NCBI RefSeq assembly: GCF_024160145.1
Contig: NZ_JAMYWQ010000036.1
Coordinates: 1 to 47,697 of the forward strand
DNA: 47,697 nucleotides
Origin: Serratia nevei
Lineage (GTDB): Bacteria > Pseudomonadota > Gammaproteobacteria > Enterobacterales > Enterobacteriaceae
Direction of reading: 5' to 3'
Shown: positions 18,061-27,096 of the stretch, piece after piece
Position numbering within the stretch: position 1 is the stretch's first letter
Layout: the number at the start of each line of letters is the position of its first letter
Notes under the pieces: model-generated
What the model saw: the letters and a program-made list of their open reading frames with translations, nothing else
What the model was told of the DNA's origin: nothing
Databases searched by the model: none
Program-made: the position numbers and the translations under genes

Positions 18061-18066
18061 ACCGGT

Positions 18067-18612
18067 TCAGCGGGTGGCGAATACCACCAGCTGATAACCT
18101 TTCTGCCCGCAATGGAAAGACGCCAGCGCCGTCATGCCCAGCCCTTGCACGTGCGCGGCCAACGAATGCGGGTTATCGTCGTCGATAAACAGCGCGCCCA
18201 CGTCATAGTCATGACTGGTGTGCGCTTTGACCGCGGCGTAGAGGCGTTTCAGCACGCCTTTGCCGCGCCAGGCGGCGTCGAGGCAAACCGGGCCGTAGAG
18301 AAACACCCGCTGCTCACTCAGCGCCCGCCCGGCGAAGGATTGCGTGGCGAGCGTCGCCAGCATCGCATCCACCACCGGCGGCCGCGGCTGCACGTCGGCG
18401 GGCATCAGGCAAACAAACCCTGCCAGTTGGCCCTCCTGTTCGGCCACTAGTATGCCGATGCCGCGGTTGATCGCCGTCAGCTGCGCCTCATTCATGCGCG
18501 ATACGATAAATCCCTGCCGTTTTTGGCGCTCGCTGAGCGCTTCCGGCACGTTTTCCCCCTGCAGTTGCAGGATGGCGGGGTAGTCGGTAGAACGAGCCTG
18601 ACGAATCATCAT
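18067..18612 (-). CDS. GNAT family N-acetyltransferase
   Basis: This is a 181-residue single-domain GNAT enzyme that should transfer an acetyl group from acetyl-CoA to an unknown amine. The N-terminus MIRQARSTDYPAILQLQ is the usual beta1-alpha1 start. GILVAEQEGQLAGFVCLMP is the central strand pair, CLDAAWRGKGVLKRLYAAVK is motif A (R/Q-x-x-G-x-G/A, here AWRGKGV), and a C-terminal strand ends the fold. The start has a strong GGGAGG five bases upstream. It is convergent with yceK, six bases between stops, and upstream mysB reads the same way. Confidence 0.85.
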   Translation of the reverse strand: MMIRQARSTDYPAILQLQGENVPEALSERQKRQGFIVSRMNEAQLTAINRGIGILVAEQEGQLAGFVCLMPADVQPRPPVVDAMLATLATQSFAGRALSEQRVFLYGPVCLDAAWRGKGVLKRLYAAVKAHTSHDYDVGALFIDDDNPHSLAAHVQGLGMTALASFHCGQKGYQLVVFATR

Positions 18613-18645
18613 GGCGCCTCCCTGGCGATCAAAACGTGGTGCGGG

Positions 18646-19023
18646 TTAACGTTCATCCCATTCATCGGCCGCGGCCTGGCCTTCTTCGGTATCCAGCGGC
18701 GGTTCGAGCTGGAAGTCGCCTTCTTCCCATTCATACAGGGTATTCTCGTCTATCCACTCGGCGGTGATTTCCACCTCGTCGTAGTCACCGTCGAAAATCG
18801 CCTGCGCTGCCGCACCGCTGCGCAGCGGCAGGCATTCCACCGCTTCGCCTTCTTCTTCGAAGAACTCGGCCTGCCACATCGTGTCGCCATCTTGCATCAC
18901 GTATTTTTGCAGATTGAACTGCTGCGGCACCGGCGGTTCGTCATCGCTGCCGCCTTCGGCGGTGTCGATAAACTCGTCGCGTGCGGCCTCGATAGCTTCT
19001 TCCAGGGTTGCATACAGGCTCAT
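18646..19023 (-). CDS. msyB: Acidic protein MsyB (MysB family)
   Basis: This is a 125-residue, strongly acidic protein. It matches E. coli MsyB (124 aa) over its length: MSLYATLEEAIEAARDEF at the start, YVMQDGDTMWQAEFF in the middle, and FQLEPPLDTEEGQAAADEWD at the end. MsyB was found as a multicopy suppressor of sec mutants and is sigma-S-dependent in E. coli. The molecular role is not settled. A strong GGAGG precedes the ATG. The position next to opgGH-yceK and mdtG is as in E. coli. Confidence 0.92.
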   Translation of the reverse strand: MSLYATLEEAIEAARDEFIDTAEGGSDDEPPVPQQFNLQKYVMQDGDTMWQAEFFEEEGEAVECLPLRSGAAAQAIFDGDYDEVEITAEWIDENTLYEWEEGDFQLEPPLDTEEGQAAADEWDER

Positions 19024-19174
19024 GTTCGCCTCCGTTGACGATGAGAGTAAAGCGCCCGGCGCACTGCCGGTGCCGTGGGGGGAAACGTCAAAACTAATTG
19101 TTGTCTCACTGGCGCAGGATGCAAATTTTTTTGTTGTCCGCTTTGCGGTGTCAGGGAGGGCGGTGCAGGCAAAT

Positions 19175-19209
19175 AGTTTATAAAATGATATTATATTTTT
19201 TTATAAACT
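19175..19209. promoter_or_regulatory. AT-rich operator of the ArsR-type regulator
   Basis: The perfect inverted repeat AGTTTATAAA (19175-19184) and TTTATAAACT (19200-19209) lies 14 bases before the arsR-type start. The AT-rich spacer contains TATTAT (19189-19194), a plausible -10. BigR/PigS-type repressors bind AT-rich palindromes over their own promoters, so autoregulation is likely. Confidence 0.7.
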
Positions 19210-19222
19210 GATTGGAGGGGAG

Positions 19223-19540
19223 ATGGATATCGACGCGATGCGCAAGGCGGCGGCGCAGGCCGGTGCGATGCTGCGCACCTTGGGCAATGAAGATCGGCTG
19301 CTGCTGCTGTGCCGGCTCAGCCAGGGCGAGATGGCGGTGAGCGAGCTGGCGCAGGCGCTGGATATTCGTCAGCCGACGCTGTCTCAACAGCTTGGCGTGC
19401 TGCGCGAGGAAGGCTTGGTCTCCACCCGGCGCGCCGGCAAGCAGATTTACTATGCGGTGGCCGACGCCAAAGCGCTGGCGCTGCTCACGACTTTGTATCA
19501 ACTGTATTGCCCACTGCCGGAGAACTGCGATGACCATTGA
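19223..19540 (+). CDS. ArsR-family regulator, BigR/PigS (persulfide-sensor) type
   Basis: This is a 105-residue winged-helix repressor. The recognition region is LAQALDIRQPTLSQQLGVLR (about 43-61), and the wing is RRAGKQIYYAV. Three Cys are present: Cys30 in LLLLCRL of helix 2, and Cys96 and Cys102 near the C-terminus. A Cys in helix 2 paired with a C-terminal Cys is the dithiol arrangement of BigR and SqrR, which sense per/polysulfide. In Serratia sp. 39006 the related PigS controls PmpABCD sulfur transporters and influences prodigiosin. Here the regulator overlaps the first of two YeeE/YedE genes by 11 bases, and a perfect AT-rich palindrome lies in its promoter. The sensing role is inference. 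Confidence 0.88.
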   Translation: MDIDAMRKAAAQAGAMLRTLGNEDRLLLLCRLSQGEMAVSELAQALDIRQPTLSQQLGVLREEGLVSTRRAGKQIYYAVADAKALALLTTLYQLYCPLPENCDDH

Positions 19541-19964
19541 CTGGCAACACTTCACGCCTTATTCCGCGCTGGCGGGCGGGGCGATTATCGGCGCTGCGGT
19601 AGCGCTGCTGTTGTTGTTCAACGGCCGCATCGCCGGTATCAGCGGCATTACCGGCGGCTTAATGGGCGCGGCCGGCCGCGAATGGGGCTGGTGCGCCGCA
19701 TTTCTTGGCGGGTTGCTGCTTTCCCCCTGGCTGTATGCTATCGCTGCGGCTTTGCCGTCCGGGGAAATGGCGGCCGGCAGCGGCGGGTTGGCGGTCGCGG
19801 GGCTGTTGGTGGGGCTGGGTACCCGATTGGGCAGCGGCTGCACCAGCGGGCACGGCGTGTGCGGCGTCGCACGGTGGGCGCCGCGATCGTTGGCCGCCAC
19901 GGCGGTGTTTATGCTGCTGGGCTTTACGAGCGTGTGGCTGATGCGCCACCTGCTGGGAGGGTGA
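19530..19964 (+). CDS. YeeE/YedE family sulfur transporter, first half (PmpA-like)
   Basis: This is a 144-residue inner-membrane protein with about four hydrophobic helices. The family signature GLGTRLGSGCTSGHGVCG (about residues 96-113) carries the two Cys that form the thiosulfate relay path in YeeE. Full-length YeeE is one long chain; here the function is split over two genes, as in PmpA/PmpB. ATG 19530 lies inside the regulator gene (11-base overlap), so expression is coupled to the repressor. The likely substrate is a small sulfur compound such as thiosulfate or persulfide. Confidence 0.85.
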   Translation: MTIDWQHFTPYSALAGGAIIGAAVALLLLFNGRIAGISGITGGLMGAAGREWGWCAAFLGGLLLSPWLYAIAAALPSGEMAAGSGGLAVAGLLVGLGTRLGSGCTSGHGVCGVARWAPRSLAATAVFMLLGFTSVWLMRHLLGG

Positions 19965-19966
19965 AA

Positions 19967-20395
19967 ATGCTCAAATCCCTGTTGGCGCTGCTGAGCGGCG
20001 TGATTTTTGGTCTGGGGTTAATTATCGCAGGCATGGCCAATCCGGCTAAGGTACTGGCGTTTCTCGATATTACCGGCCAGTGGGATCCTTCGCTGGCGCT
20101 GGTGATGGTTGGGGCGATTGCGGTGGCGGCACCGGCCTTTATGTGGGCGCGGCGACGCGAGCGGAGTCTGTTGGGGGAACCGTTGCAGATCCCGGCCGCC
20201 GGGCGTGTGGATCGCCGTTTGCTGGTGGGCAGCGCGCTGTTCGGCGTTGGTTGGGGCATCGCGGGCATTTGCCCTGGCCCGGCCTGGGTGTTGGCGGGGG
20301 CGGAGATTCAACGGGTATGGCCGTTCCTGCTGGCGATGCTGGCGGGCATGGCGCTGTATGAGATTATCATGAGGCGGAGGCGTTCATGTCGATAG
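19967..20395 (+). CDS. YeeE/YedE family sulfur transporter, second half (PmpB-like)
   Basis: This 142-residue membrane protein has the second YeeE/YedE signature GVGWGIAGICPGPAWVL (about residues 91-107), with its single conserved Cys. The first helix carries GLGLIIAGMANPAKVLAFLD, typical of the PmpB half. It starts 3 bases after the PmpA-like stop and overlaps the next gene by 10 bases, so the four genes form one tightly packed operon. It is expected to pair with the upstream half to form the complete channel. Confidence 0.85.
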   Translation: MLKSLLALLSGVIFGLGLIIAGMANPAKVLAFLDITGQWDPSLALVMVGAIAVAAPAFMWARRRERSLLGEPLQIPAAGRVDRRLLVGSALFGVGWGIAGICPGPAWVLAGAEIQRVWPFLLAMLAGMALYEIIMRRRRSCR

Positions 20396-20784
20396 ACAAG
20401 GCGGTATTGCGCATTGCGCGCCCGACCGATCGGTTGCAAGAGATTGCCACGCTGTATTGCCGTGGGCTGGGGTTTGAAAGGCTGGGCGAGTTTGTCGATC
20501 ATCAGGGCTTTGACGGCATTATGATCGGGCATCCGCAGCATGCCTACCATCTGGAGTTCACGCAGCATCGCGGGGTGCGGGTTGGGCAGGCGCCGACGCA
20601 GGATCATCTGCTGGTGTTTTATCTGCCGGATGAGAACGAATGGCGAGCCGGGTGTGAGCGGATGCGGGCGGCGGGATTCTTGGCGGTCGTCGCCTATAAC
20701 CCCTATTAGGATAGGGCGGGGCAAACCTTTGAAGATCCTGACGGCTACCGGGTGGTCTTGCAACATCAGAGCTGGCAAGCATAA
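20386..20784 (+). pseudogene. VOC (glyoxalase-like) family gene interrupted by an amber codon
   Basis: The frame from ATG 20386 encodes 107 residues of a VOC-fold protein (LYCRGLGFERLGEF, then HLLVFYLPDENEW). It stops at TAG 20707-20709 right after NPY. The same frame goes on for 24 codons (DRAGQTFEDPDGYRVVLQHQ...) to TAA 20784. FEDPDGYRVVL is the conserved last strand of the fold and includes the metal-ligand Glu, so the tail is genuine family sequence. In such proteins NPYW commonly precedes this segment, so TAG most simply derives from TGG (Trp). The gene is probably disabled by one G-to-A change. Readthrough or a sequencing error would be the alternatives. Confidence 0.8.
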
Positions 20785-20787
20785 AAA

Positions 20788-20813
20788 AACCGGCGCATCG
20801 AGCGCCGGTTTGC
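20788..20813. terminator. Bidirectional terminator between the VOC gene and the peptide transporter
   Basis: The stem ACCGGCGC (20789-20796) pairs with GCGCCGGT (20802-20809). It is preceded by a run of A and followed by TTT. It serves the sulfur operon on the plus strand and the transporter on the minus strand. Confidence 0.8.
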
Positions 20814-20834
20814 GAGATAAAAATGGGTTATGCG

Positions 20835-22388
20835 TCAGGCGTTGGTCGCCGGTTTTTGCGCGCTCTTGGACTGGGTATTTTCCAGCATGCGGCGAATCGG
20901 CACGATCAGCACGATCAGCACGGCGGCGCAGATCAGCAGCGCGACGGAGCAGCGCGCGAACAGATCCGGCAGCATATCCAGCTGGTCGGCCTTGACGTGG
21001 CCACCGATCAGGCCGGCCGCCAGGTTGCCCAGCGCGCTGGCGCAGAACCACAGCCCCATCATTTGCCCGCGCATTCTCTCCGGCGCCAGCAGCGTCATGG
21101 TGGCCAGCCCGATCGGGCTCAGGCAGAGCTCACCCAGCGTCAGCATCAGGATACTGCCCACCAGCCACAGCGGCGATACGCCGGCGCCGCCGTTGCTCAG
21201 CACATTCTGCGCGGCCAGCATCATCAGGCCGAAACCGCCGGCGGCGCACAGGATACCGATCACGAACTTGGTGATGCTGCTCGGGCGCACGTTATTGCGT
21301 GCCAGCGCAGGCCAGGCCCAGCTGAACACCGGTGCCAGCAGGATGATGAACAGGGCGTTGATCGACTGGAACCACACCGCCGGGATCTCGAAGCCGCCGA
21401 CCATGCGATTGGTGTAATCGTTGGCGAACAGGTTGAACGAGGTCGGCTTCTGTTCAAACGCCGACCAGAAGAACGCGGCGGAGATCAGCAGGATAAAGCA
21501 TACCAGCAGGCGTGCACGCTCTTTGCGGCTCAGGCCGGCAAAGGCGAACAGATAGATGAAGTACAGGGTGACCGACGCGGCGATGACGTACACCAGCACG
21601 CTGGCGACCTCGACCGGATTGATCACGATGGTGCCATGGGCGATCAGGACGATGACCGCCGCCAGGCCTACCGCCAATGCCAGCAGCCAGGCGCCGACGC
21701 CTTTTTTCTTCGCGACCGGGCTGTTCCAGGTGGAATCCAGGCCCACTTCGCGGTCATAGCGTTTCATCGCCGGTACGGCGAACACCCGGAAAATCACCAG
21801 CGCCACCAGCATTCCGATACCGCCGATGCCGAAGCCCCAGTGCCAGCCGTGCGACTTGATCAGCCAGCCGGAGATCAGTGGGGCGATGAACGAACCGATG
21901 TTGATGCCCATGTAGAACAGCGAGAAACCGCCGTCGCGGCGCGCATCGCCTTTCTTGTACAGCGTGCCGACCATCACCGAGATACAGGTCTTGAACAGGC
22001 CGGAACCGAGCACGATGAACATCAGGCCGATAAAGAACAGGTTGGTGCCCATCACCGCGGACAGGGCGATCGACAGGTGGCCGAGGGCGATCAGGATCGA
22101 ACCGTACCAGACGGCCTTGCGTTGGCCGAGCCAGTTGTCCGCCAGCCAACCGCCCGGCAGCGCCGCCAGGTACATGCTGCCGGCGAAGATGCCGACGATC
22201 GCCGACGCGTTCTCACGCGCCAGGCCGAGGCCGCCGTCGTACACGGTGGCGGCCATAAACAGGATCAGCAGCGGACGGATGCCGTAGAACGAAAAGCGTT
22301 CCCACATTTCGGTGAAGAACAGAGAACCCAGCGGATAGGGATGGCCGAAGAAGGTCCGGCTTTCTGACTTATTGACAGAGGATTGCAT
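20835..22388 (-). CDS. POT-family peptide:H+ symporter
   Basis: This is a 517-residue inner-membrane transporter of the proton-dependent oligopeptide (POT/PTR2) family that should import di- and tripeptides. The signature region EMWERFSFYGIRPLLILFM is the ExxERFxYY-type proton-coupling motif on helix 1, with FSFYG rather than the common FxYYG. About 14 membrane helices follow, with the PTR2 motif FSLFYMGINIGSFIAPLISG (about residues 150-169) in the first half. I start at MQSSVNKSESRTFF (ATG 22388, GGGA upstream); a longer frame to 22541 is not family-like. It is closest to the DtpA/DtpB/YhiP group, but I cannot say which. Confidence 0.9.
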   Translation of the reverse strand: MQSSVNKSESRTFFGHPYPLGSLFFTEMWERFSFYGIRPLLILFMAATVYDGGLGLARENASAIVGIFAGSMYLAALPGGWLADNWLGQRKAVWYGSILIALGHLSIALSAVMGTNLFFIGLMFIVLGSGLFKTCISVMVGTLYKKGDARRDGGFSLFYMGINIGSFIAPLISGWLIKSHGWHWGFGIGGIGMLVALVIFRVFAVPAMKRYDREVGLDSTWNSPVAKKKGVGAWLLALAVGLAAVIVLIAHGTIVINPVEVASVLVYVIAASVTLYFIYLFAFAGLSRKERARLLVCFILLISAAFFWSAFEQKPTSFNLFANDYTNRMVGGFEIPAVWFQSINALFIILLAPVFSWAWPALARNNVRPSSITKFVIGILCAAGGFGLMMLAAQNVLSNGGAGVSPLWLVGSILMLTLGELCLSPIGLATMTLLAPERMRGQMMGLWFCASALGNLAAGLIGGHVKADQLDMLPDLFARCSVALLICAAVLIVLIVPIRRMLENTQSKSAQKPATNA

Positions 22389-22861
22389 AACGATTTCCCA
22401 ATAAAAAGGCGCTGCATGGCTGCAGCCCGTATTGTGGTTGTATGTGTATTTAATGAAGGCGATCCGCCCAATGCGGATTACCCGACAAAACCGCGGCTGC
22501 AACGCTGATAAACCGTGGAAAGCGTGCTGACCTTTTTTCACTTGGCCGATGGTTCACATCTGGCGTGATATTATTTAACCATTTGATAACTGGTCGTTGG
22601 TTTTGTCTAGTACCTGTATCCCATTTTTTAGACGAAAAGTCGACAAGCATCTCCTTTTATGGTTTTTCTGTTGGTTGTGGCGGGAATATGATTGACAGCG
22701 GGTTTTATGCGCTGAAAGTTAATTAATTTTTAATAAACAAGATGTTGAAGTAAGAATGTTCTGAGTGGGGCGAAAATTCGCAGGCCAGAAGGAAGCATTA
22801 TTAAAAGTAGGGGAAACGCATCGTTGATCCGGCCAACGGCGAAAACTGGCGATAAATGCAG
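22389..22861. other. AT-rich intergenic region upstream of the peptide transporter
   Basis: These 473 bases hold no convincing gene. The AT-rich half (22560-22760) should carry the transporter promoter on the minus strand. The right end should hold the mdtG terminator, but I see only a weak stem there. Confidence 0.5.
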
Positions 22862-24100
22862 CTATTGCTCTTCCTGCAACGTGTCTTCCCGCATGTAACC
22901 CGGCCGCCGCCGCAGGCACCACCAGGAATAGCCGGCGTTGAACAGCACCACCAAAGCGGTGACGCCGAAGACCGCGCGAAAGCCGTAGCCGGCGGAGACC
23001 GCAGCGCCCAGCAATGGGCCGCTGACGTTGCCGACGTCGCGGAACGATTGGTTATAGCTGAAAATGCGGCCGGCCACCTGATTGGTGCAGTTGTAAATCA
23101 GCAGCGTCTGTACCGCCGGCAGCAGCGCGCCGTCGGCCGCCCCCAGCAGAAAGCGCAGCACGCCGAGCTGCCACGGCGTTTGCACGAACGCCATCGGGAT
23201 CAGCAGCAGCACCGAGACGATCAGCATACATATCAGAATGCGCTCCGGGCCGATGCGATCGCCCAGCTTGCCCAGCCGTGGGGCGCTCATCAATGCCGCG
23301 ACGCCGGGCACCGAGGCGATCAGCCCGCTGATAAACGCCAGGTTATGGGTGGCGCCGGCCAGATCGCGCACATACAGCGTCAGGATCGGCGCAATCGAGC
23401 CGGTGGCAATCTGGATAATCATGGTAGTCACGAACAGGCTGAGCACCAGCTTCGGGTTTTTCAGTGAGGCAAACACCTGCCGTGCGTGCAACATGTCGCG
23501 TTTTTGTACCGGGGTGAACTGCTCTTTGACATACAGCAGCGTCAGCACGAAGCAGATGAACAGCACCGCGGCGGTGATGTAAAACACCGGGCGCAGACCA
23601 TAGAGGTCGGCCAACAGGCCGCCGATCAGCGGGCCGATCAGCGCACCGCCGACGCCGCCGGTTGACAGGGTGCCGAGCGCCCAGCCGCTGCGGTTGCGCG
23701 GCACCTGGGTGGCGATCAGTGCGTTGGCGTTGGGGATGAACCCGCCGAGCAGCCCCAGCACCGCTCGCAGCGCAAGAAATTGCCAGACCGTTTGCGCCAT
23801 GCCCATCAGTACCATGACGATCGCCATGCCCAATGCGGAGCGCAGCAGCATCAGTTTACGGCCGCGTCGGTCGGCCAGGGCGCCCCAAAATGGCGCGGCG
23901 ATAGCGGAAAACAGGAAGGTGATGCTGAACAGCAGACCGGACCACATGTTGAGCGCCTGATGGCCGGTTACACCCAGCGTCTCTACGTACAGCGGCAGAA
24001 ACGGCATCACCAGGCTGAAGGCGGCGCCGGTGAGAAAACACCCTACCCAGGCGACGAAAAGGTTGCGTTTCCAGTTAACGGGTTCTGCTGCCGAAGCCAT
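22862..24100 (-). CDS. mdtG: Multidrug efflux MFS transporter MdtG
   Basis: This is a 412-residue drug:H+ antiporter of the 12-helix DHA1 family. It follows E. coli MdtG closely: [20 protein letters not shown] in helix 1, [20 protein letters not shown] (motif A) in the loop 2-3, and [21 protein letters not shown] in the second half. The start [13 protein letters not shown] at 24100 fits E. coli; an upstream in-frame ATG at 24217 would add a leader that no homologue has. In E. coli, mdtG belongs to the mar/sox/rob regulon and gives resistance to fosfomycin and deoxycholate. I did not find a clear soxbox here. Confidence 0.93.
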   Translation of the reverse strand: MASAAEPVNWKRNLFVAWVGCFLTGAAFSLVMPFLPLYVETLGVTGHQALNMWSGLLFSITFLFSAIAAPFWGALADRRGRKLMLLRSALGMAIVMVLMGMAQTVWQFLALRAVLGLLGGFIPNANALIATQVPRNRSGWALGTLSTGGVGGALIGPLIGGLLADLYGLRPVFYITAAVLFICFVLTLLYVKEQFTPVQKRDMLHARQVFASLKNPKLVLSLFVTTMIIQIATGSIAPILTLYVRDLAGATHNLAFISGLIASVPGVAALMSAPRLGKLGDRIGPERILICMLIVSVLLLIPMAFVQTPWQLGVLRFLLGAADGALLPAVQTLLIYNCTNQVAGRIFSYNQSFRDVGNVSGPLLGAAVSAGYGFRAVFGVTALVVLFNAGYSWWCLRRRPGYMREDTLQEEQ

Positions 24101-24299
24101 AAATGTCCACTGCCGAAAGGTGACGCGCTTTGCCGGCGGCAAGATGAAGGGGCAAAACGTGAAAGTTAGCTTGGTAAGTATGCGCCGCCAGCGCGGCGAC
24201 GGCAAACGAAGGGACAAGGATTGGGCAAAAAATGAAATAAAGTTTTAAAAAAGACGTTTAAACCTTATTCCGCGCTTAGCGCGCGGAATTTACAGCGTT

Positions 24300-24584
24300 T
24301 TATAGTCCGGCCAGCGCCTCGAAACCGGCGGCGGTGGTGGTGGCGCTAAAGTCGGTGACCTCGTAGTGAGCCACGGCGTTAAACGGATCTTCGGCCAGGA
24401 TGGCGTCCAGCCGCGCACGCTCAATGCCCTTGGCCAGGATCACGCCGCCGGTGCGGGGATTTTTGCGGCCGGAGGCGACGAAGGTGCCGTCCTGAAAATA
24501 TTTCTTAAGCCAGGCGATGTGCCCGTCAAGGTGGCTGTCGACTTCGGCGATCGGGCGATGGTAGGTCAGGCTGACAATGTACAT
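24300..24584 (-). CDS. YciI-like (YCII domain) protein
   Basis: This is a 94-residue small protein with a dimeric alpha/beta-barrel fold of the YCII family. It starts with the typical strand MYIVSLTYHRP, then HLDGHIAWLKKYFQDGTFVASGRKNPRTGG, in which the HxxWL and D/GGV elements mark the putative active-site pocket. EDPFNAVAHYEVTDF ends the second half. YciI-type proteins are thought to be small hydrolases or dehydrohalogenase-like enzymes, with no settled substrate. It stands alone between mdtG and lpxL. Confidence 0.85.
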   Translation of the reverse strand: MYIVSLTYHRPIAEVDSHLDGHIAWLKKYFQDGTFVASGRKNPRTGGVILAKGIERARLDAILAEDPFNAVAHYEVTDFSATTTAAGFEALAGL

Positions 24585-24654
24585 GGCGGCTCCGGGTTGG
24601 CGGCAAAGGCTTTACCATCCCACCGTCGCCGTTGATTCTCAAGAGGTGCGCAAT

Positions 24655-24678
24655 AAAAAACCCGCCGGCGGCGGGTTT
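24655..24678 (-). terminator. Terminator of lpxL
   Basis: CCCGCC (24661-24666) pairs with GGCGGG (24670-24675). On the minus strand a T run (complement of the A run 24655-24660) follows. It lies 7 bases after the lpxL stop. Confidence 0.85.
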
Positions 24679-24684
24679 GCTTTA

Positions 24685-25605
24685 TCAGTAGAGCGAAGGC
24701 TCGCCTTCCGGGCGGGTCTTGAAGCGGCGATGCAGCCACATGTATTGGTCTGGCGCCATCAGGATCTCTTTCTCCACCACTTTATTCATAAAAGCGGCGG
24801 CCTCGATTTCATTATCCAGCGGGAAGTTCTCCACTGCCGGTTGCATGATCAGCTCATACCCTTTACCGTCCGGCAGGCGGCGCGGGGTGAACGGAACGAT
24901 CGCCGGTTTACCCATCCGCACCAGCACGTAGCTGCCGGTGGTGGTGGCGGCTTTGTCCACCGCGAACAGCGGCACGAAAACGCTGCTGCGCGGGCCGTAG
25001 TCGTGATCCGGCGCATACCAGATGATATCGCCCTGTTTCAGGGCGCGGATCATGCCTTTGACGTCCTTGCGATCCAGCATCGACTTGTTGGAGCGCATGC
25101 GCCCCCAGGTTTGCAGCCAGTCCATCAGCTTGTTGTCGTGCGGGCGGTAAACGCCGATGCCCGGGTTGTGAATGCCGAAGATACGCGCGCCCAGCTCCAG
25201 CGTCAAAAAGTGCAGGCCAATCAGCAGCACGCCCTGGTGGTTGTCGCGCGCCTTTTGGATGTGTTCCAGGCCGCTGACCTTGAACCAGCGCTCGATGCGC
25301 CAGTTAGGCCAGAACCACGCCATGCCGGTTTCAAACAGCCCCATGCCGACCGATTCGAAATTCTTTACCACCAGCGCATCGCGTTCGGCCTGCGGCATGT
25401 CGGGAAAACAGAGCTCGAGGTTGCGTTGGGCGATAGCGACGCGGCGCTTGAGAAAGCGCATGGCAAACCGCCCGATCGAGGTGCCGAGCCAGTAGATGAC
25501 GGGGTAAGGCAGCAACACCAGCAGATACAGCAAGCCGATGCCGATCCAGGTCAGCCAATAGCGTGGGTGCAATAAGGAGCGATTGAAAGTAGGAACTTGA
25601 GTCAT
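24685..25605 (-). CDS. lpxL: Lipid A lauroyl acyltransferase LpxL (HtrB)
   Basis: LpxL transfers the secondary lauroyl chain from acyl-ACP to Kdo2-lipid IVA at the cytoplasmic face of the inner membrane. The 306-residue length equals that of E. coli LpxL. A single membrane anchor (about 17-40) is followed by the catalytic HX4E motif HFLTLE (His132, Glu137), the conserved [19 protein letters not shown] and [17 protein letters not shown], and the C-terminal [13 protein letters not shown]. The start [18 protein letters not shown] fits E. coli. The gene is divergent from trhO. Confidence 0.95.
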   Translation of the reverse strand: MTQVPTFNRSLLHPRYWLTWIGIGLLYLLVLLPYPVIYWLGTSIGRFAMRFLKRRVAIAQRNLELCFPDMPQAERDALVVKNFESVGMGLFETGMAWFWPNWRIERWFKVSGLEHIQKARDNHQGVLLIGLHFLTLELGARIFGIHNPGIGVYRPHDNKLMDWLQTWGRMRSNKSMLDRKDVKGMIRALKQGDIIWYAPDHDYGPRSSVFVPLFAVDKAATTTGSYVLVRMGKPAIVPFTPRRLPDGKGYELIMQPAVENFPLDNEIEAAAFMNKVVEKEILMAPDQYMWLHRRFKTRPEGEPSLY

Positions 25606-25983
25606 GGGTTCTCTGTTTGAATACGGTTGTTTAAGTGTCATGACAGAGTCATAGCATGGCCCGGCAACCAAATGAGCTCGGCCGCAAGGTTCGTTTCTGC
25701 CGTTTGTTTGCGACTATTGTGGCATTTTTCTCGCGTTCCGGGAAAACACAACGCATTAAAATCCCCTTTTGGACGTTAAATATGCATTGGGCGCCGAATT
25801 TTCCCACAAACTTTCCTGCGCAAAGCCAACCCCGGTACCAGGGCCGGGGCATTTTTCATGGGTAAACGTGTTGGCATCATGAAGCTGCGCGGCGGCGGTT
25901 TTTCGGGTATGATGTGCGCCGCGCGCGGGCCGGCAGGCGGCGCGCGATAATCAGTCACCTCCCGAAAGACAGGAAAGTACACC
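25606..25983. other. Divergent lpxL/trhO intergenic region
   Basis: These 378 bases separate two divergent genes and must hold both promoters. Nothing encodes a convincing protein. A terminator-like hairpin pointing to the right lies inside it (25830-25855). Confidence 0.5.
25830..25855 (+). terminator. Orphan terminator-like hairpin upstream of trhO
   Basis: CCCCGG (25830-25835) and CCGGGG (25844-25849) form a GC-rich stem followed by CATTTTTC. No gene ends here on the plus strand. It may end a small RNA or act as an attenuator in the trhO leader. Confidence 0.4.
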
Positions 25984-27051
25984 ATGCCAGTGTTACATAA
26001 CCGAATTTCTAACGAGGAACTGAAGGCGCGCATGCTGGCGGAAACCGAGCCGCGTACCACAGTTTCTTTTTACAAATACTTCTCCATCGACGATCCCAAA
26101 GCGTTTCGCGACAGCCTGTACGTTCAGTTCGAAAAACTGAAGGTGTTCGGCCGCATCTACGTGGCTAAAGAGGGCATCAACGCGCAGATCAGCGTGCCGC
26201 AGCATAACTTCGACGCGTTCAAAGCCGCGCTGTTCGCCTCGCATCCGGCGCTGGATCAGGTGCGCCTGAACATCGCGCTGGAAGACGACGGCAAATCCTT
26301 CTGGGTGCTGCGTCTCAAGGTGCGCGAACGCATCGTGGCCGATGGCATCGATGACGCGAGCTTTGACCCGAGCAACGTCGGCGAGTATCTGCAGGCCGAT
26401 CGCGTCAATCAGATGATCGACGATCCGAATACGGTATTCGTCGATATGCGCAACCACTATGAGTACGAAGTCGGTCACTTCGAAAACGCCATCGAGGTGC
26501 CGTCGGATACCTTCCGCGATCAGCTGCCGATGGCGGTGGAGATGCTGCAGGACAGTAAAGACAAGAACATCGTCATGTACTGCACCGGTGGCATTCGCTG
26601 TGAAAAAGCCAGTGCCTATATGCTGCACAACGGCTTTAAAAACATCTACCACGTGGAAGGCGGGATCATCGAGTACACTCGCAAAGCGAAAGAGCAGGGG
26701 CTGCCGCTGAAGTTTATCGGCAAAAACTTCGTGTTCGATGAGCGCATGGGCGAACGCATCTCCGACGATGTGATCGCCAACTGCCACCAGTGCGGTGCGC
26801 CGTGCGACACCCACACCAACTGCAAGAACGACGGCTGCCATCTGCTGTTCATTCAGTGCCCGAGCTGTGCCGCCAAGTTTGAAGGGTGCTGCAGCGAGAT
26901 TTGCCGCGAAGAGCTGAAGCTGCCGCGCGAAGAGCAGCGCGCGCGCCGCGCCGGCCGTGAAAATGGCGTCAAAATCTTCAATAAGTCGAAAGGCTTGTTG
27001 CAGACCACGATGCACATTCCGGCACCGGAAGAAGAAGGCCCAGCCCGCTGA
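25984..27051 (+). CDS. trhO: tRNA uridine 5-hydroxylase TrhO (YceA)
   Basis: TrhO makes 5-hydroxyuridine at position 34 of certain tRNAs using O2, a first step towards cmo5U/mo5U wobble bases. The 355-residue protein has an N-terminal ferredoxin-like UPF0176 domain and a central rhodanese domain with the loop [13 protein letters not shown] (active-site Cys near residue 200). A Cys-rich C-terminal part ([31 protein letters not shown]) probably binds zinc. It is orthologous to E. coli YceA (350 aa) and sits in the same place next to lpxL and yceI. Its transcription ends in a terminator that overlaps the yceI stop. Confidence 0.94.
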   Translation: MPVLHNRISNEELKARMLAETEPRTTVSFYKYFSIDDPKAFRDSLYVQFEKLKVFGRIYVAKEGINAQISVPQHNFDAFKAALFASHPALDQVRLNIALEDDGKSFWVLRLKVRERIVADGIDDASFDPSNVGEYLQADRVNQMIDDPNTVFVDMRNHYEYEVGHFENAIEVPSDTFRDQLPMAVEMLQDSKDKNIVMYCTGGIRCEKASAYMLHNGFKNIYHVEGGIIEYTRKAKEQGLPLKFIGKNFVFDERMGERISDDVIANCHQCGAPCDTHTNCKNDGCHLLFIQCPSCAAKFEGCCSEICREELKLPREEQRARRAGRENGVKIFNKSKGLLQTTMHIPAPEEEGPAR

Positions 27052-27066
27052 GCCTGAGGAAATGCG

Positions 27067-27096
27067 AAGCCCGGCCGCCAAGCCGGGCTTTTTTTA
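27067..27096 (+). terminator. Terminator of trhO
   Basis: AAGCCCGGC (27067-27075) pairs with GCCGGGCTT (27082-27090), followed by seven or so T that run into the end of the convergent yceI. Confidence 0.85.
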
